Shown here one piece after another: positions 46,562 to 55,457 of a stretch of DNA of 64,000 nt. The stretch covers positions 34,101-98,100 of the forward strand of contig JAUSJO010000006.1 in the NCBI GenBank assembly GCA_030647205.1, given 5' to 3'. The notes under the pieces are model-generated. The model saw only the letters and a list, made by a program, of their open reading frames with translations. It had not been told where the DNA came from and made no database searches. This stretch comes from a bacterium. Its GTDB lineage: Bacteria > Patescibacteria > CPR2 > UBA1875 > JAJYID01. The position numbers and the translations under genes were made by a program. Position 1 is the first letter of the stretch, and each line of letters begins with the position of its first letter.

Positions 46562-48580
46562 TTAAAACATCAAACTAACTAGAAGTAGCGCAACAATGTT
46601 TAGAATCTTAATCATCGGATTTATCGCTGGTCCTGCAGTATCTTTGTATGGATCACCAACTGTATCACCCGTTACCGCTGCCTGATGAGCAAATGAACCC
46701 TTACCGCCGTAGTTTCCATCTTCGATGTATTTCTTTGCATTATCCCAAGCACCACCACCGGAAGTCATGGAAATAGCAACGAATATTCCAGTTACGATAG
46801 AGCCGACAAGAAGTCCACCAACCATTTTAGGAGCAATACCATCACCTAGATATCTGCCAATTATGATTATAACTATTGGAGCTAACACGGGCAGAAGCGC
46901 CGGAACTATCATCTGTCTAATAGCTGACTTTGTAACGATATCTACGCACTTGCCGTACTCCGGCTTTGCCTTTCCGGTCATTATGCCCTTGATATCTTTG
47001 AACTGACGTCTAACCTCAGTCACAACCGCGCTCGCAGCTTTTCCGACCGCTTCCATAGAAAGAGCGCCAAATATATAAGGTAAAAGTCCGCCCAAGAAAA
47101 GTCCAACTAGAACATATGGATCAGAAAGTGAGAAATCAACCTGAAGTCCGCCGGCATTTGCTAGCTCTTCGGTAAAAGCAGAAAAAAGAACTATTGCGGC
47201 AAGTCCTGCAGAAGCTATCGCATAACCTTTCGTTACAGCCTTTGTTGTGTTTCCAACAGCATCAAGCGGGTCAGTTATGTCCCTAACACTAGCTGGAAGC
47301 TTTGCCATCTCAGCAATACCGCCGGCATTGTCTGTGATTGGGCCATATGAATCAATTGTGATAATAATACCCGCCATCGAAAGCATGCTCATCGCAGCAA
47401 CTGCAACACCGTAAACATCTGCCATCATGAAAGAAGCGATGATACCCACAGCAATTAAAATCACGGGAAGAGCAGTAGACTTCATGCTTACTGCAAGCCC
47501 GGTAATGATGTTTGTGCCGTGTCCGCTCTCTGATGCTTTAGCGATTGACCTTACTGGCTTATATTTTGTTGATGTGTAATATTCTGTAATAACTACCATC
47601 CCAGCCGTTACTACAAGCCCAACGAGTGAAGCAAAGTATAGTTTTTCCGGAGTGTAGAGGCCATTTCCGGCCATTAGCTTCTGAGTTACAAAGTAGAATG
47701 CTACAGCGCTAAGTCCGGCTGAAACTATCAATCCTTTATAAAGTGCGTTCATTATGTTTTTGCTCTTACCAAGTTTGATGAAGAAAGAACCGATGATAGA
47801 AGCAATTATTGAGACGCCGCCGATAACTAGAGGGAAATAGATAGCGTTAACAAAGTCGCCAAAAATCAAAGTACCAAGAAGGATGGCCGCTACTGCTGTA
47901 ACTGCATAGGTTTCAAAAAGATCAGCCGCCATACCGGCACAGTCACCGACGTTATCACCAACGTTGTCAGCTATAACTGCAGGATTTCGAGGATCGTCTT
48001 CCGGGATGCCTGCCTCAACTTTACCAACCAAGTCAGCGCCTACGTCAGCGCCTTTTGTGAAGATGCCGCCGCCAAGTCTTGCAAATACAGAGATAAGAGA
48101 TCCACCAAAACCAAGTCCGATAAGAGCTTTTGCATCATGAGTAAATATCCAGAAAAGCGTCACAACCAAAAGAGCGAGTCCAACTACCAAAAAGCCCGTT
48201 ACCGCTCCACCTTTTACAGCCACATCGAGCGCTTCCTTCATGCCTTTTCTTGCTGCTTCGGTTGTCCTGACATTGGCCCGAACAGAGATGTTCATACCAA
48301 TGTACCCAGCAAGAGCTGAAGCAAAAGCACCAATCAAAAATCCAATGGCAGTATTTATCCCAAGAGTGAAAAGAAGAACACCAAACACAGCCACTGCTAC
48401 CAAAAATATCGTTTTATATTGTCTGTTTAAGTAAGCCTTGGCACCTTCCTGGATAGCAGATGCGATTTCTTGCATTTTTTCATTGCCGTCATCTTTCGCC
48501 AAAACCCATTTGATTAAATAACCGCCGTACAAGATGGCCGCCGCAGATGACCCAAGCGCAAACAGAAGATAGTTGTTCAT
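46562..48580 (-). CDS. hppA: K+-independent H+-translocating pyrophosphatase
   Basis: This 672-residue membrane pyrophosphatase has about 16 segments and the catalytic motif DVGADLVGKVEAGIPEDDP, followed by DNVGDNVGDCAGMAADLFE. It couples pyrophosphate hydrolysis to ion pumping. The motif GNTTKAVTKG has Lys and Thr where K+-dependent enzymes have Ala and Gly, so a K+-independent H+ pump is expected. It would give a fermentative cell a proton gradient from biosynthetic pyrophosphate. The start follows AAGGGAG. Confidence 0.96.
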   Translation of the reverse strand: MNNYLLFALGSSAAAILYGGYLIKWVLAKDDGNEKMQEIASAIQEGAKAYLNRQYKTIFLVAVAVFGVLLFTLGINTAIGFLIGAFASALAGYIGMNISVRANVRTTEAARKGMKEALDVAVKGGAVTGFLVVGLALLVVTLFWIFTHDAKALIGLGFGGSLISVFARLGGGIFTKGADVGADLVGKVEAGIPEDDPRNPAVIADNVGDNVGDCAGMAADLFETYAVTAVAAILLGTLIFGDFVNAIYFPLVIGGVSIIASIIGSFFIKLGKSKNIMNALYKGLIVSAGLSAVAFYFVTQKLMAGNGLYTPEKLYFASLVGLVVTAGMVVITEYYTSTKYKPVRSIAKASESGHGTNIITGLAVSMKSTALPVILIAVGIIASFMMADVYGVAVAAMSMLSMAGIIITIDSYGPITDNAGGIAEMAKLPASVRDITDPLDAVGNTTKAVTKGYAIASAGLAAIVLFSAFTEELANAGGLQVDFSLSDPYVLVGLFLGGLLPYIFGALSMEAVGKAASAVVTEVRRQFKDIKGIMTGKAKPEYGKCVDIVTKSAIRQMIVPALLPVLAPIVIIIIGRYLGDGIAPKMVGGLLVGSIVTGIFVAISMTSGGGAWDNAKKYIEDGNYGGKGSFAHQAAVTGDTVGDPYKDTAGPAINPMIKILNIVALLLVSLMF

Positions 48581-48771
48581 TCTTTTTTCTCCCTTGTCCT
48601 TCTCTCAAGAAGGATCTCTTAATAATTATGTTTTGTATTTAAAAAAGATTCCCGTAGAAACCCTCATTGAAATAATGTTAGCATAAACTCATTCAAAAAT
48701 CCAGCTTTTAAAAAGGGGGTTAATAGTGCTAGAATAATGGTCTGGCAAATATAAATAAATGGAGACACTAC

Positions 48772-50598
48772 ATGTGCGGAATAGTAGGTTACATTGGCAA
48801 AAAAGACGCTGAGAATACTCTGATTGAAGGTTTAAAAAGGCTGGAATACAGAGGTTATGACTCATCAGGAATAGCTTTGGTACAAAATAAAAAAATGTTC
48901 TCCGAAAAGGCAATCGGCAAGATCATCAATCTGGAAGAGAAGCTATCTGGCAAAAAGTTTAGTGGTAACGTTGGCATCTGCCATACCCGTTGGGCCACCC
49001 ACGGAAAACCTACCAAAGAAAATGCTCATCCCCACTTCAGTTGCGATGGTGATATCGCGGTTGTCCATAACGGAATCATCGAAAACTACCAAACCTTGAG
49101 GGATGATCTCAAAAAGAAAGGCCATAAGTTTCTATCCGAAACGGACTCCGAGGTTCTGCCTCATTTAATTGAAGATTTTTACAAAGGGGACTTGCGCGAA
49201 GCGGTTCTCAAAGCTTTGAAGTGCGTTCAGGGGACTTATGGTATAGCTGTCGTTTCAAGCAAAAATCCAGACGAGATGATCGCCGCCCGCAAAGGAAGCC
49301 CTCTTGTCCTTGGTGTAGGCAACGGCGAAAACTTTGTAGCATCTGATGTTGCCGCTATTTTAGGATACACGAACCAGGTTGTGTACCTAAATGACGGCGA
49401 GATTGCGCGAGTGGCAAGTGATGATTTCCAGATTACCGACATGGACAACCAACAGATCAAATGCGAGATTAACAAGATAGAGTGGTCTTTGGAAGAGTCA
49501 CAAAAAGGCGGACATGAACACTTCATGCTAAAGGAGATTTTGGAGCAGCCGAAGGTAGTTGTTGACTCAACTCGAGGCAGACTTCTGCCAGATGAAGGCA
49601 GCGTTAAGCTCGGCGGACTCGAGGAAGTAGAAGAAGATTTGAGAAAAATTGAGAAGATCATCATCGTTGCCTGCGGGACGGCCAGATATGCGGGGCTGGT
49701 AGGTGAATATATGCTCGAAGAATATGCAGAGATACCAACAGAGGTAGAGTTTGCTTCTGAGTTTCGTTATAGAAAACCCATCGTAGATGAGCGCACGGCC
49801 ATTATCGCCATTAGCCAGTCCGGCGAAACAGCCGATACTTTGGCTGCTATCCGCGAGGCAAAGAGAAAAGGCGCCCTAACTTTGGGAATCGTAAACGTGG
49901 TCGGCTCAACTATCGCCAGAGAAACGGATGCGGGAGTTTACAACCATGCCGGCCCGGAAATAGCAGTCGCCTCTACAAAAGCTTTCACTTCGCAACTGAC
50001 AGTCCTTGCACTTATAACCATTCTTTTAGGACGACAAAGAAATATGTCGCTTGATACAGGGAAAAAAATTATCGAAGAGCTGGAAGCCTTACCTGAAAAA
50101 ATCGAGATCATTTTGAAAAACAAGGTAGATATAAAGAAGTTATCTGAGAAATACTCTAAATACTCTGACTTTATGTATCTGGGAAGAAAATATTGTTTCC
50201 CGTTAGCAGAAGAAGGGGCCTTGAAACTGAAAGAAATTTCCTACATTCACTCAGAAGGTTTCCCTGCGGGAGAGATGAAACACGGCTCTATCGCCCTCAT
50301 TGATGAAGATTTCCCTGTCGTGTGCGTTGCCCCAAAAGATAGTGTTTATGAAAAAAATATTTCCAATGTTGAAGAGATTAGAGCACGAAAAGGGAAGATT
50401 ATCATATTAACAACTCAAGGTAATAAAGAAGCTGAGAAAGTAGCCGATGATATTATTTACATCCCGGATGCACTTGAAATGCTGACGCCTATCTTGGCCG
50501 TTGTGCCTCTTCAGCTTTTTGCTTATTACGTCTCCTCTTTCAGAGGGCTAGATGTCGATAAGCCAAGAAACCTCGCGAAAAGCGTAACTGTAGAATAA
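48772..50598 (+). CDS. glmS: Glutamine-fructose-6-phosphate aminotransferase (isomerizing)
   Basis: This 608-residue protein has an N-terminal glutaminase domain beginning MCGIVGYIG, with catalytic Cys right after Met, GLKRLEYRGYDSSGIA, and two SIS isomerase domains with CGTARYAG and SQSGETADTLA, ending KSVTVE. It makes glucosamine-6-phosphate for peptidoglycan and UDP-GlcNAc, and so supplies the polysaccharide genes that follow on the other strand. GGAG lies eight bases before the ATG. No glmS ribozyme is apparent in the leader. Confidence 0.97.
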   Translation: MCGIVGYIGKKDAENTLIEGLKRLEYRGYDSSGIALVQNKKMFSEKAIGKIINLEEKLSGKKFSGNVGICHTRWATHGKPTKENAHPHFSCDGDIAVVHNGIIENYQTLRDDLKKKGHKFLSETDSEVLPHLIEDFYKGDLREAVLKALKCVQGTYGIAVVSSKNPDEMIAARKGSPLVLGVGNGENFVASDVAAILGYTNQVVYLNDGEIARVASDDFQITDMDNQQIKCEINKIEWSLEESQKGGHEHFMLKEILEQPKVVVDSTRGRLLPDEGSVKLGGLEEVEEDLRKIEKIIIVACGTARYAGLVGEYMLEEYAEIPTEVEFASEFRYRKPIVDERTAIIAISQSGETADTLAAIREAKRKGALTLGIVNVVGSTIARETDAGVYNHAGPEIAVASTKAFTSQLTVLALITILLGRQRNMSLDTGKKIIEELEALPEKIEIILKNKVDIKKLSEKYSKYSDFMYLGRKYCFPLAEEGALKLKEISYIHSEGFPAGEMKHGSIALIDEDFPVVCVAPKDSVYEKNISNVEEIRARKGKIIILTTQGNKEAEKVADDIIYIPDALEMLTPILAVVPLQLFAYYVSSFRGLDVDKPRNLAKSVTVE

Positions 50599-50606
50599 GT
50601 GCCGTT

Positions 50607-51614
50607 CTAGCACTTGGGTTTATGCTGACGTGAGAGCATGAATGAAATCGTCACAATCATGCTAACAGTAATAACAAATAAAATCACCGCGCTCTTTGGC
50701 GGAAGTTTTGTCGAAAATACCGCCACAACGCCTAAAAGTATCGTTACATAATAAATAAATGTCACCGCTTTTCTCTCGGTAAAACCAAGGTCCACAAGAC
50801 GGTGGTGAAGATGCCCGCGATCGGCTATAAATATATGTTTGCCGTTTTTTGCCCGCCTGATGATGGCAAAGCAAGTATCGAATATTGGGATGGCCAAGAT
50901 CATGATGGGAGCAAGCATCGTGAAAGTCGCCGCGACTTTTGTCACCCCAAGAATAGACAGGGCCGCCAGAGAAAAACCCAAGAACTGCGAACCGCTATCA
51001 CCTATAAACATTTTCCATTTTTCAGAAAAGTTATGGGGCAAGAATCCTATGGTAGCTGCCGCAAGCACAAACGCAAGTATGGCAACCTCCGTCCGTCCTT
51101 CACCCAAAGCAACCACCCCCAAAGTAATAGACGCGATTGCACCGACGCCGCCGGACAAACCATCTAAGCCATCTATTAAGTTAATAGCATTTGTAACACC
51201 AAGCAACCACATAAACGTCAAAGGAATAGAAAAAATCCCGATGTTTACAACTGAGTCGTTACCGGTCACAAACTGAATTGTAAGACCAAGGTACATCGCA
51301 AGGCCGATAGCCACTGCCTGCCCCAAGAGCTTATATCTGGCCCTTACATCGAAAATATCATCAAGAAGACCCATCAAAAACATCAATGTAGCACCAATAT
51401 AGAAGCCGATAAATCTGGTATTGAAACCAAAGAAGATTAGAGAGGATAAAATAACCGTAATGAAAACAGCTATTCCTCCACCTTCAGGAACAGCTTTCTT
51501 GTGCATTTTCCTCTCACCGGGATGCGCCAGGATATTAAAGTGGATTAAAATCTTCCTGACAAAGATAGAGAGAATATAACTGCAAACTAGACTAAATGCT
51601 AAAATCTGTATCAT
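50607..51614 (-). CDS. Undecaprenyl-phosphate N-acetylglucosaminyl-1-phosphate transferase (WecA/TagO type)
   Basis: This 335-residue polytopic enzyme of the MraY/WecA family has DDIFDVRARYK, TNAINLIDGLDGLSGG, FIGDSGSQFLG and the His motif DRGHLHHRLVDLG. It loads GlcNAc-1-P onto undecaprenyl phosphate, the first step of O-antigen or wall teichoic acid synthesis. It is the last gene of the polysaccharide operon. MraY itself is excluded by the HLHHRL motif of the WecA/TagO group. Confidence 0.93.
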   Translation of the reverse strand: MIQILAFSLVCSYILSIFVRKILIHFNILAHPGERKMHKKAVPEGGGIAVFITVILSSLIFFGFNTRFIGFYIGATLMFLMGLLDDIFDVRARYKLLGQAVAIGLAMYLGLTIQFVTGNDSVVNIGIFSIPLTFMWLLGVTNAINLIDGLDGLSGGVGAIASITLGVVALGEGRTEVAILAFVLAAATIGFLPHNFSEKWKMFIGDSGSQFLGFSLAALSILGVTKVAATFTMLAPIMILAIPIFDTCFAIIRRAKNGKHIFIADRGHLHHRLVDLGFTERKAVTFIYYVTILLGVVAVFSTKLPPKSAVILFVITVSMIVTISFMLSRQHKPKC

Positions 51615-51638
51615 TTAGCCTATATTATACTACTTTTT

Positions 51639-52727
51639 CTATTTATTTTCTAGCTTGCTGTTTGCCATCTCTAAATATACGTCTACTGTTTCGGCCACAC
51701 TCTTGCTTATTGAGAATTTGTCTCTTGCCTCTTTCTCTGCTCTATCAACAATGTTTTGTATTTGATCAGAGCTGTCAAAAACTCTTTTGATCGTTTCGGC
51801 GACTGCTTTGGAACTTACGTCTTTGGAAATAAACCCTGTCTTTCCATCCTCAATAATTTCTGTTAGGGCGCCTGACGGCGTAACAATAACCGGCTTTCTA
51901 GCTAAAGCCGCTTCTATCACCGCAAGCCCAAGCCCCTCGCTTAAAGACGGCTGAATATAGATATCCACTTGGGACAATGCTTCACCAACATCATCTATAT
52001 ACCCTGGCATTTCTACCTTATCCTCTAAATCTAGCTTTTTCACTAGTGTCTCCAAACCCTTTCTCTCATTACCTTCACCCCAAATAACCAGCTTAGCATC
52101 CGTTGGGCCAAGCATCGAAAAAGCTTCTATAAGATTTGCATATCCCTTCACCTTATCAAGCCGTCCTAGTGACCCCACAACAATCTGTCCTTTACTTTTT
52201 TCTTTGACAGCCGGCGCATTCACACCGTGATAAATCACCTTAATCTTATCTTTCTTAACCCCTTTTGACACCAATACGCTTTTCAAATATTTAGACGCCG
52301 CTATATATCTGCTCGTCAATGGCCTGGTTATAAAATCACTTAATCCATAGGCTAAGCTAATGAATGGGTTGGCGTATTCTGCTGATAGATCGCTGTGAAC
52401 TGTGGTCAGATGAGGGACATGCGCGAGCTTTGCCCCTATCCGCGCGTAGAAGTTTGCTACCACGCCTTGTGAGACAACCAAAGAAATATTTTCACGCTTA
52501 ATCAACTTTTTAATATCAAAGAATGTCTGCGGTCGGATGCGTCCACCTGTTATAATCTTCGTCTGGACTTTCATATTTTCCGCTTTCTCAGTCAGCTGCC
52601 AGTCACCTAAGCTAATCAAAACGATATCAATCCTCTTTCGGTCATAATATTTAAAAAGACTTTCAAGATATACTTCTATCCCACCTTGATATTTTGCTCC
52701 GCTGTATACTATCGCAACTTTTTTCAT
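51639..52727 (-). CDS. Family 4 glycosyltransferase
   Basis: This 362-residue GT-B enzyme has the GT4 acceptor/donor layout: GGIEVYLESLFKYY in the N-terminal half and the nucleotide-sugar site SLSEGLGLAVIEAALARKPVIVT with the E-x7-E pair. It adds one sugar to the lipid-linked polymer on the cytoplasmic side. It follows the GT26 gene by one base. Confidence 0.92.
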   Translation of the reverse strand: MKKVAIVYSGAKYQGGIEVYLESLFKYYDRKRIDIVLISLGDWQLTEKAENMKVQTKIITGGRIRPQTFFDIKKLIKRENISLVVSQGVVANFYARIGAKLAHVPHLTTVHSDLSAEYANPFISLAYGLSDFITRPLTSRYIAASKYLKSVLVSKGVKKDKIKVIYHGVNAPAVKEKSKGQIVVGSLGRLDKVKGYANLIEAFSMLGPTDAKLVIWGEGNERKGLETLVKKLDLEDKVEMPGYIDDVGEALSQVDIYIQPSLSEGLGLAVIEAALARKPVIVTPSGALTEIIEDGKTGFISKDVSSKAVAETIKRVFDSSDQIQNIVDRAEKEARDKFSISKSVAETVDVYLEMANSKLENK

Positions 52728-52728
52728 A

Positions 52729-53580
52729 TTAACTATTCTCCAACTTAAACTTCACAACATTATAAATGAAAACCGGCACAGCCTTCCAAACCCTTTTTGC
52801 TCTTCCACCAGTGTTGACACTCTTGTTTTTATTCATAAAAAGCCGCCAAAGCCACTCCAAAGATACCTTTTGCATGAACTTCGGAGCCTTCCTAGACGGA
52901 TCAGCCACACGATCAAGAGACCCACCCTCTCCAACTGCGACCCTAACCGAATCCAGCTTATCAATGTTGTCACGAATCCAGTACTCCTGCTTTGGAGACC
53001 CAAGAGCAACTATTAGGAGTTTAGCACCGCTTTCGTTTATTTCTCTGATGATTTCCCTATCTTTATAGCTATATCCGTCATGAAAGCCCGCAACTTTAAG
53101 CGCTGGGTATTTGGCTTTAATCTTATCAATTGCTTTCGGCAAGACTTCTTTCTCGGCGCCAAAGAAATAAACCGGCACCTTTGCCTCATCTGCCGCCTCA
53201 AGCATCAGGTACATCGCATCAAGTCCAGGGATGTTTTCTGGGATTGGATTTTGACAATATTTAGGATAAAAAACCAGACTCGCCCCGGTATATTTCATCT
53301 GCCAGATAACTTGAATCTGCCTTAATACGGGTATTTTTGTAAGAGGCAAGCTCAAATATTTTGCCGCCCAAAGAACTCCTTTGCCATCAGCAATATTTAC
53401 ATCGCAACTGTTTAGTACTGCGCAGAATTCATCCTCTTTTAAAACCCTCAAAAGAAACTCTGTGTTTACTTTGCCAATTTGTTTTTTACTACCACCTAAC
53501 AAGTAACCCTTAACCAAGCTCCTCATTTCAGAAGCGTTCAATGTGGCTAGTTTTGTATTTAATACCTTTATTTCGTTCAT
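52729..53580 (-). CDS. WecG/TagA/CpsF-family (GT26) glycosyltransferase
   Basis: This 283-residue protein has the GT26 hallmarks: VNTEFLLRVLKEDEF, NIADGKGVLWAAKYL, YFFGAEKEVLPKAI, and GSPKQEYWIRDN followed by GEGGSLDRVAD. TagA-type members transfer N-acetylmannosamine to the GlcNAc-lipid made by TagO, forming the teichoic acid linkage unit. TagO and a GT26 in one operon suggests such a unit here. It overlaps the upstream GT2 gene as ATGA. Confidence 0.93.
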   Translation of the reverse strand: MNEIKVLNTKLATLNASEMRSLVKGYLLGGSKKQIGKVNTEFLLRVLKEDEFCAVLNSCDVNIADGKGVLWAAKYLSLPLTKIPVLRQIQVIWQMKYTGASLVFYPKYCQNPIPENIPGLDAMYLMLEAADEAKVPVYFFGAEKEVLPKAIDKIKAKYPALKVAGFHDGYSYKDREIIREINESGAKLLIVALGSPKQEYWIRDNIDKLDSVRVAVGEGGSLDRVADPSRKAPKFMQKVSLEWLWRLFMNKNKSVNTGGRAKRVWKAVPVFIYNVVKFKLENS

Positions 53581-54497
53581 GACTTATTCTTTAGTTGACC
53601 TACTGCAATCAAGGCTGTTCTTGCCATGCTTGGTGACACCTTAAAAATCTTTATCACTATCTTCACCTTTCTTAAGCCTTCAAATGGTTTGATTTTTGGC
53701 AATACTTGCTTCGCCTCATCATATTTTTTCTCCTTAACGTATGCAACAAACAATCTAACGAGGTTTTTGTTTTTTCCTTTTTCTATCAACTCTTCGGCGG
53801 CTTTATTATTCGCCTTTAACGTTTTGAAAATTTTCTCGTTTTCTAAAAATATCCGGCTCATATCATGAGAAAAGGCTTTTTCGGATCTTCTCCATGCACA
53901 AAGCGACTCACTGATGCCATAAACTCCATATTTCTTAGTAATCCTTAGCCACATATCATAATCGTCATTACCTCTTAACTTTTCATCTAAAAGCCCAACT
54001 TCGTCTAATATTTTCCGGGGGATAATAGCGGAGCACGAGGTGATAAAATCCTCATCAAGAAGCATCTCAAAGCTTTCTGCCGAGTCCATATATCCTTCCG
54101 GGACATATCTGACACCGACTCTTTTTCCTTTTTCATCAACAATATCGGCCGATGTTACTATAATCCCGACATTTTTACCTGGCTTGTTTCCAAGTTGCTT
54201 CTCTAGTTTCTCCGGGTACCACAGGTCATCCTGATCGCAAAGGGCGATATACTCTCCTTGGGCTTTTTTGATGCCATAGTTTCTAGGGATAGCTTGGTTG
54301 CCACTGTTTTCTTTATAGAAATATCTAATTCGCTCATCCTCAAATGACTTAACAATCTCAGCCGTAGAGTCGGTCGACCCATCATCAACAACAACTATCT
54401 CAAAATCACTAAAAGTCTGAGACAAAAGAGACTCTAGCGCCTCCTTGATAAATCTTTCGCCGTTATAAGCGGCCACAATAATACTAACCTCTGGCAT
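53577..54497 (-). CDS. Family 2 glycosyltransferase
   Basis: This 306-residue GT-A enzyme has VSIIVAAYNGERFIKEALESL, VVDDGSTD and the DXD-like DQDDLW near residue 90. Transferred sugar unknown. It overlaps the genes on both sides, by 14 bases upstream and by ATGA downstream, consistent with one long operon. Confidence 0.92.
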   Translation of the reverse strand: MPEVSIIVAAYNGERFIKEALESLLSQTFSDFEIVVVDDGSTDSTAEIVKSFEDERIRYFYKENSGNQAIPRNYGIKKAQGEYIALCDQDDLWYPEKLEKQLGNKPGKNVGIIVTSADIVDEKGKRVGVRYVPEGYMDSAESFEMLLDEDFITSCSAIIPRKILDEVGLLDEKLRGNDDYDMWLRITKKYGVYGISESLCAWRRSEKAFSHDMSRIFLENEKIFKTLKANNKAAEELIEKGKNKNLVRLFVAYVKEKKYDEAKQVLPKIKPFEGLRKVKIVIKIFKVSPSMARTALIAVGQLKNKS

Positions 54498-55443
54498 CTC
54501 TGACCTTCCTTATTTTTTTCGATAATGTCTTGAAATCCAAGGTTAATAGTAACTTAATGGCAAATACTAATCTATAGACAGAAATATAAACTATCCTTGC
54601 TACCCTGAAAGATGTCGATTTCTTCTTGGCTGCTCCACTACTTACCAGAAATCTGTTCTTTAGATTTCTATCAGCAATAAAAAACCTGCTGAAACCGTCT
54701 TCCCGATAATATCTTTCTTCGTCCGGGATCACTCCCCCTTTCCATTTCTTGAGAAAAATCTCTTCATTTTTATTTGTAGCCTTGTATCTGCCTTCACTCA
54801 CACTCTCATGATGTATCACAAGACTATCAGAGCAATAAAATATTCTATATCCCAACTTTTTCACTTTGAAGCAAAGATCGATATCTTCCATACCATTCAC
54901 ATAACCATCATCAAAACCGCCTGCTTCCTCGAAAACATCCTTTTTTATCGCCATACAAGCAGCCGTCACTGCCTGAAATTCGCGTGTTTTATTCACAGAT
55001 TCCTTGTCCGGGTCTTCGTTATAATAAAGATGCCTGGGGATATAATCGTTTGATACCACTATACCGGCATGTTGGATCTTTCCGTTTGGAAAAATCATTT
55101 TGGGGCTAGCAATAGCAACCTTCTCTCCAGACAACTTTTCAAGAAGTGGCTCAAGCCATCCCCTTTGCACCTCTGTGTCATTATTCAAAAAGACCAGGGC
55201 GTCGCCCCCAGCTTTTTTTGCCCCCTGGTTACAAGCTCGCGCAAAGCCCAAGTTTTGTTTGTTCAGGACTGCCTTGATCCAATCGGTGGATTTTAGGTAT
55301 CCAACCGTTCCATCCGTAGATGCATTATCAACTATAATAACATCATCTAGATATTTAGCAGATGTATTGTCTTTTAATGCTTCTAAACATTTCTTTGTCA
55401 GCGCGACATTATTATATGTTGGTATGATAATGCTTGTTTTCAT
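54484..55443 (-). CDS. Family 2 glycosyltransferase, rhamnosyltransferase-like
   Basis: This 319-residue GT-A enzyme has SIIIPTYNNVALTKKCLEAL, IVDNASTDGT and the FLNNDTEVQ motif, then GMEDIDLCFKVKKLGYRIFY. This pattern is common in rhamnosyl- and galactofuranosyl-type transferases. The sugar cannot be named. It is a mid-operon gene. Confidence 0.9.
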   Translation of the reverse strand: MKTSIIIPTYNNVALTKKCLEALKDNTSAKYLDDVIIVDNASTDGTVGYLKSTDWIKAVLNKQNLGFARACNQGAKKAGGDALVFLNNDTEVQRGWLEPLLEKLSGEKVAIASPKMIFPNGKIQHAGIVVSNDYIPRHLYYNEDPDKESVNKTREFQAVTAACMAIKKDVFEEAGGFDDGYVNGMEDIDLCFKVKKLGYRIFYCSDSLVIHHESVSEGRYKATNKNEEIFLKKWKGGVIPDEERYYREDGFSRFFIADRNLKNRFLVSSGAAKKKSTSFRVARIVYISVYRLVFAIKLLLTLDFKTLSKKIRKVRDARG

Positions 55444-55457
55444 AACTAGGGTTTTTA

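Noticed and set aside
48581..48771. A glmS ribozyme in the leader of glmS
   Set aside because: The space to the divergent hppA gene shows no ribozyme core, and a likely -10 element (TAGAAT, 48730-48735) leaves a leader of only about 30 bases.
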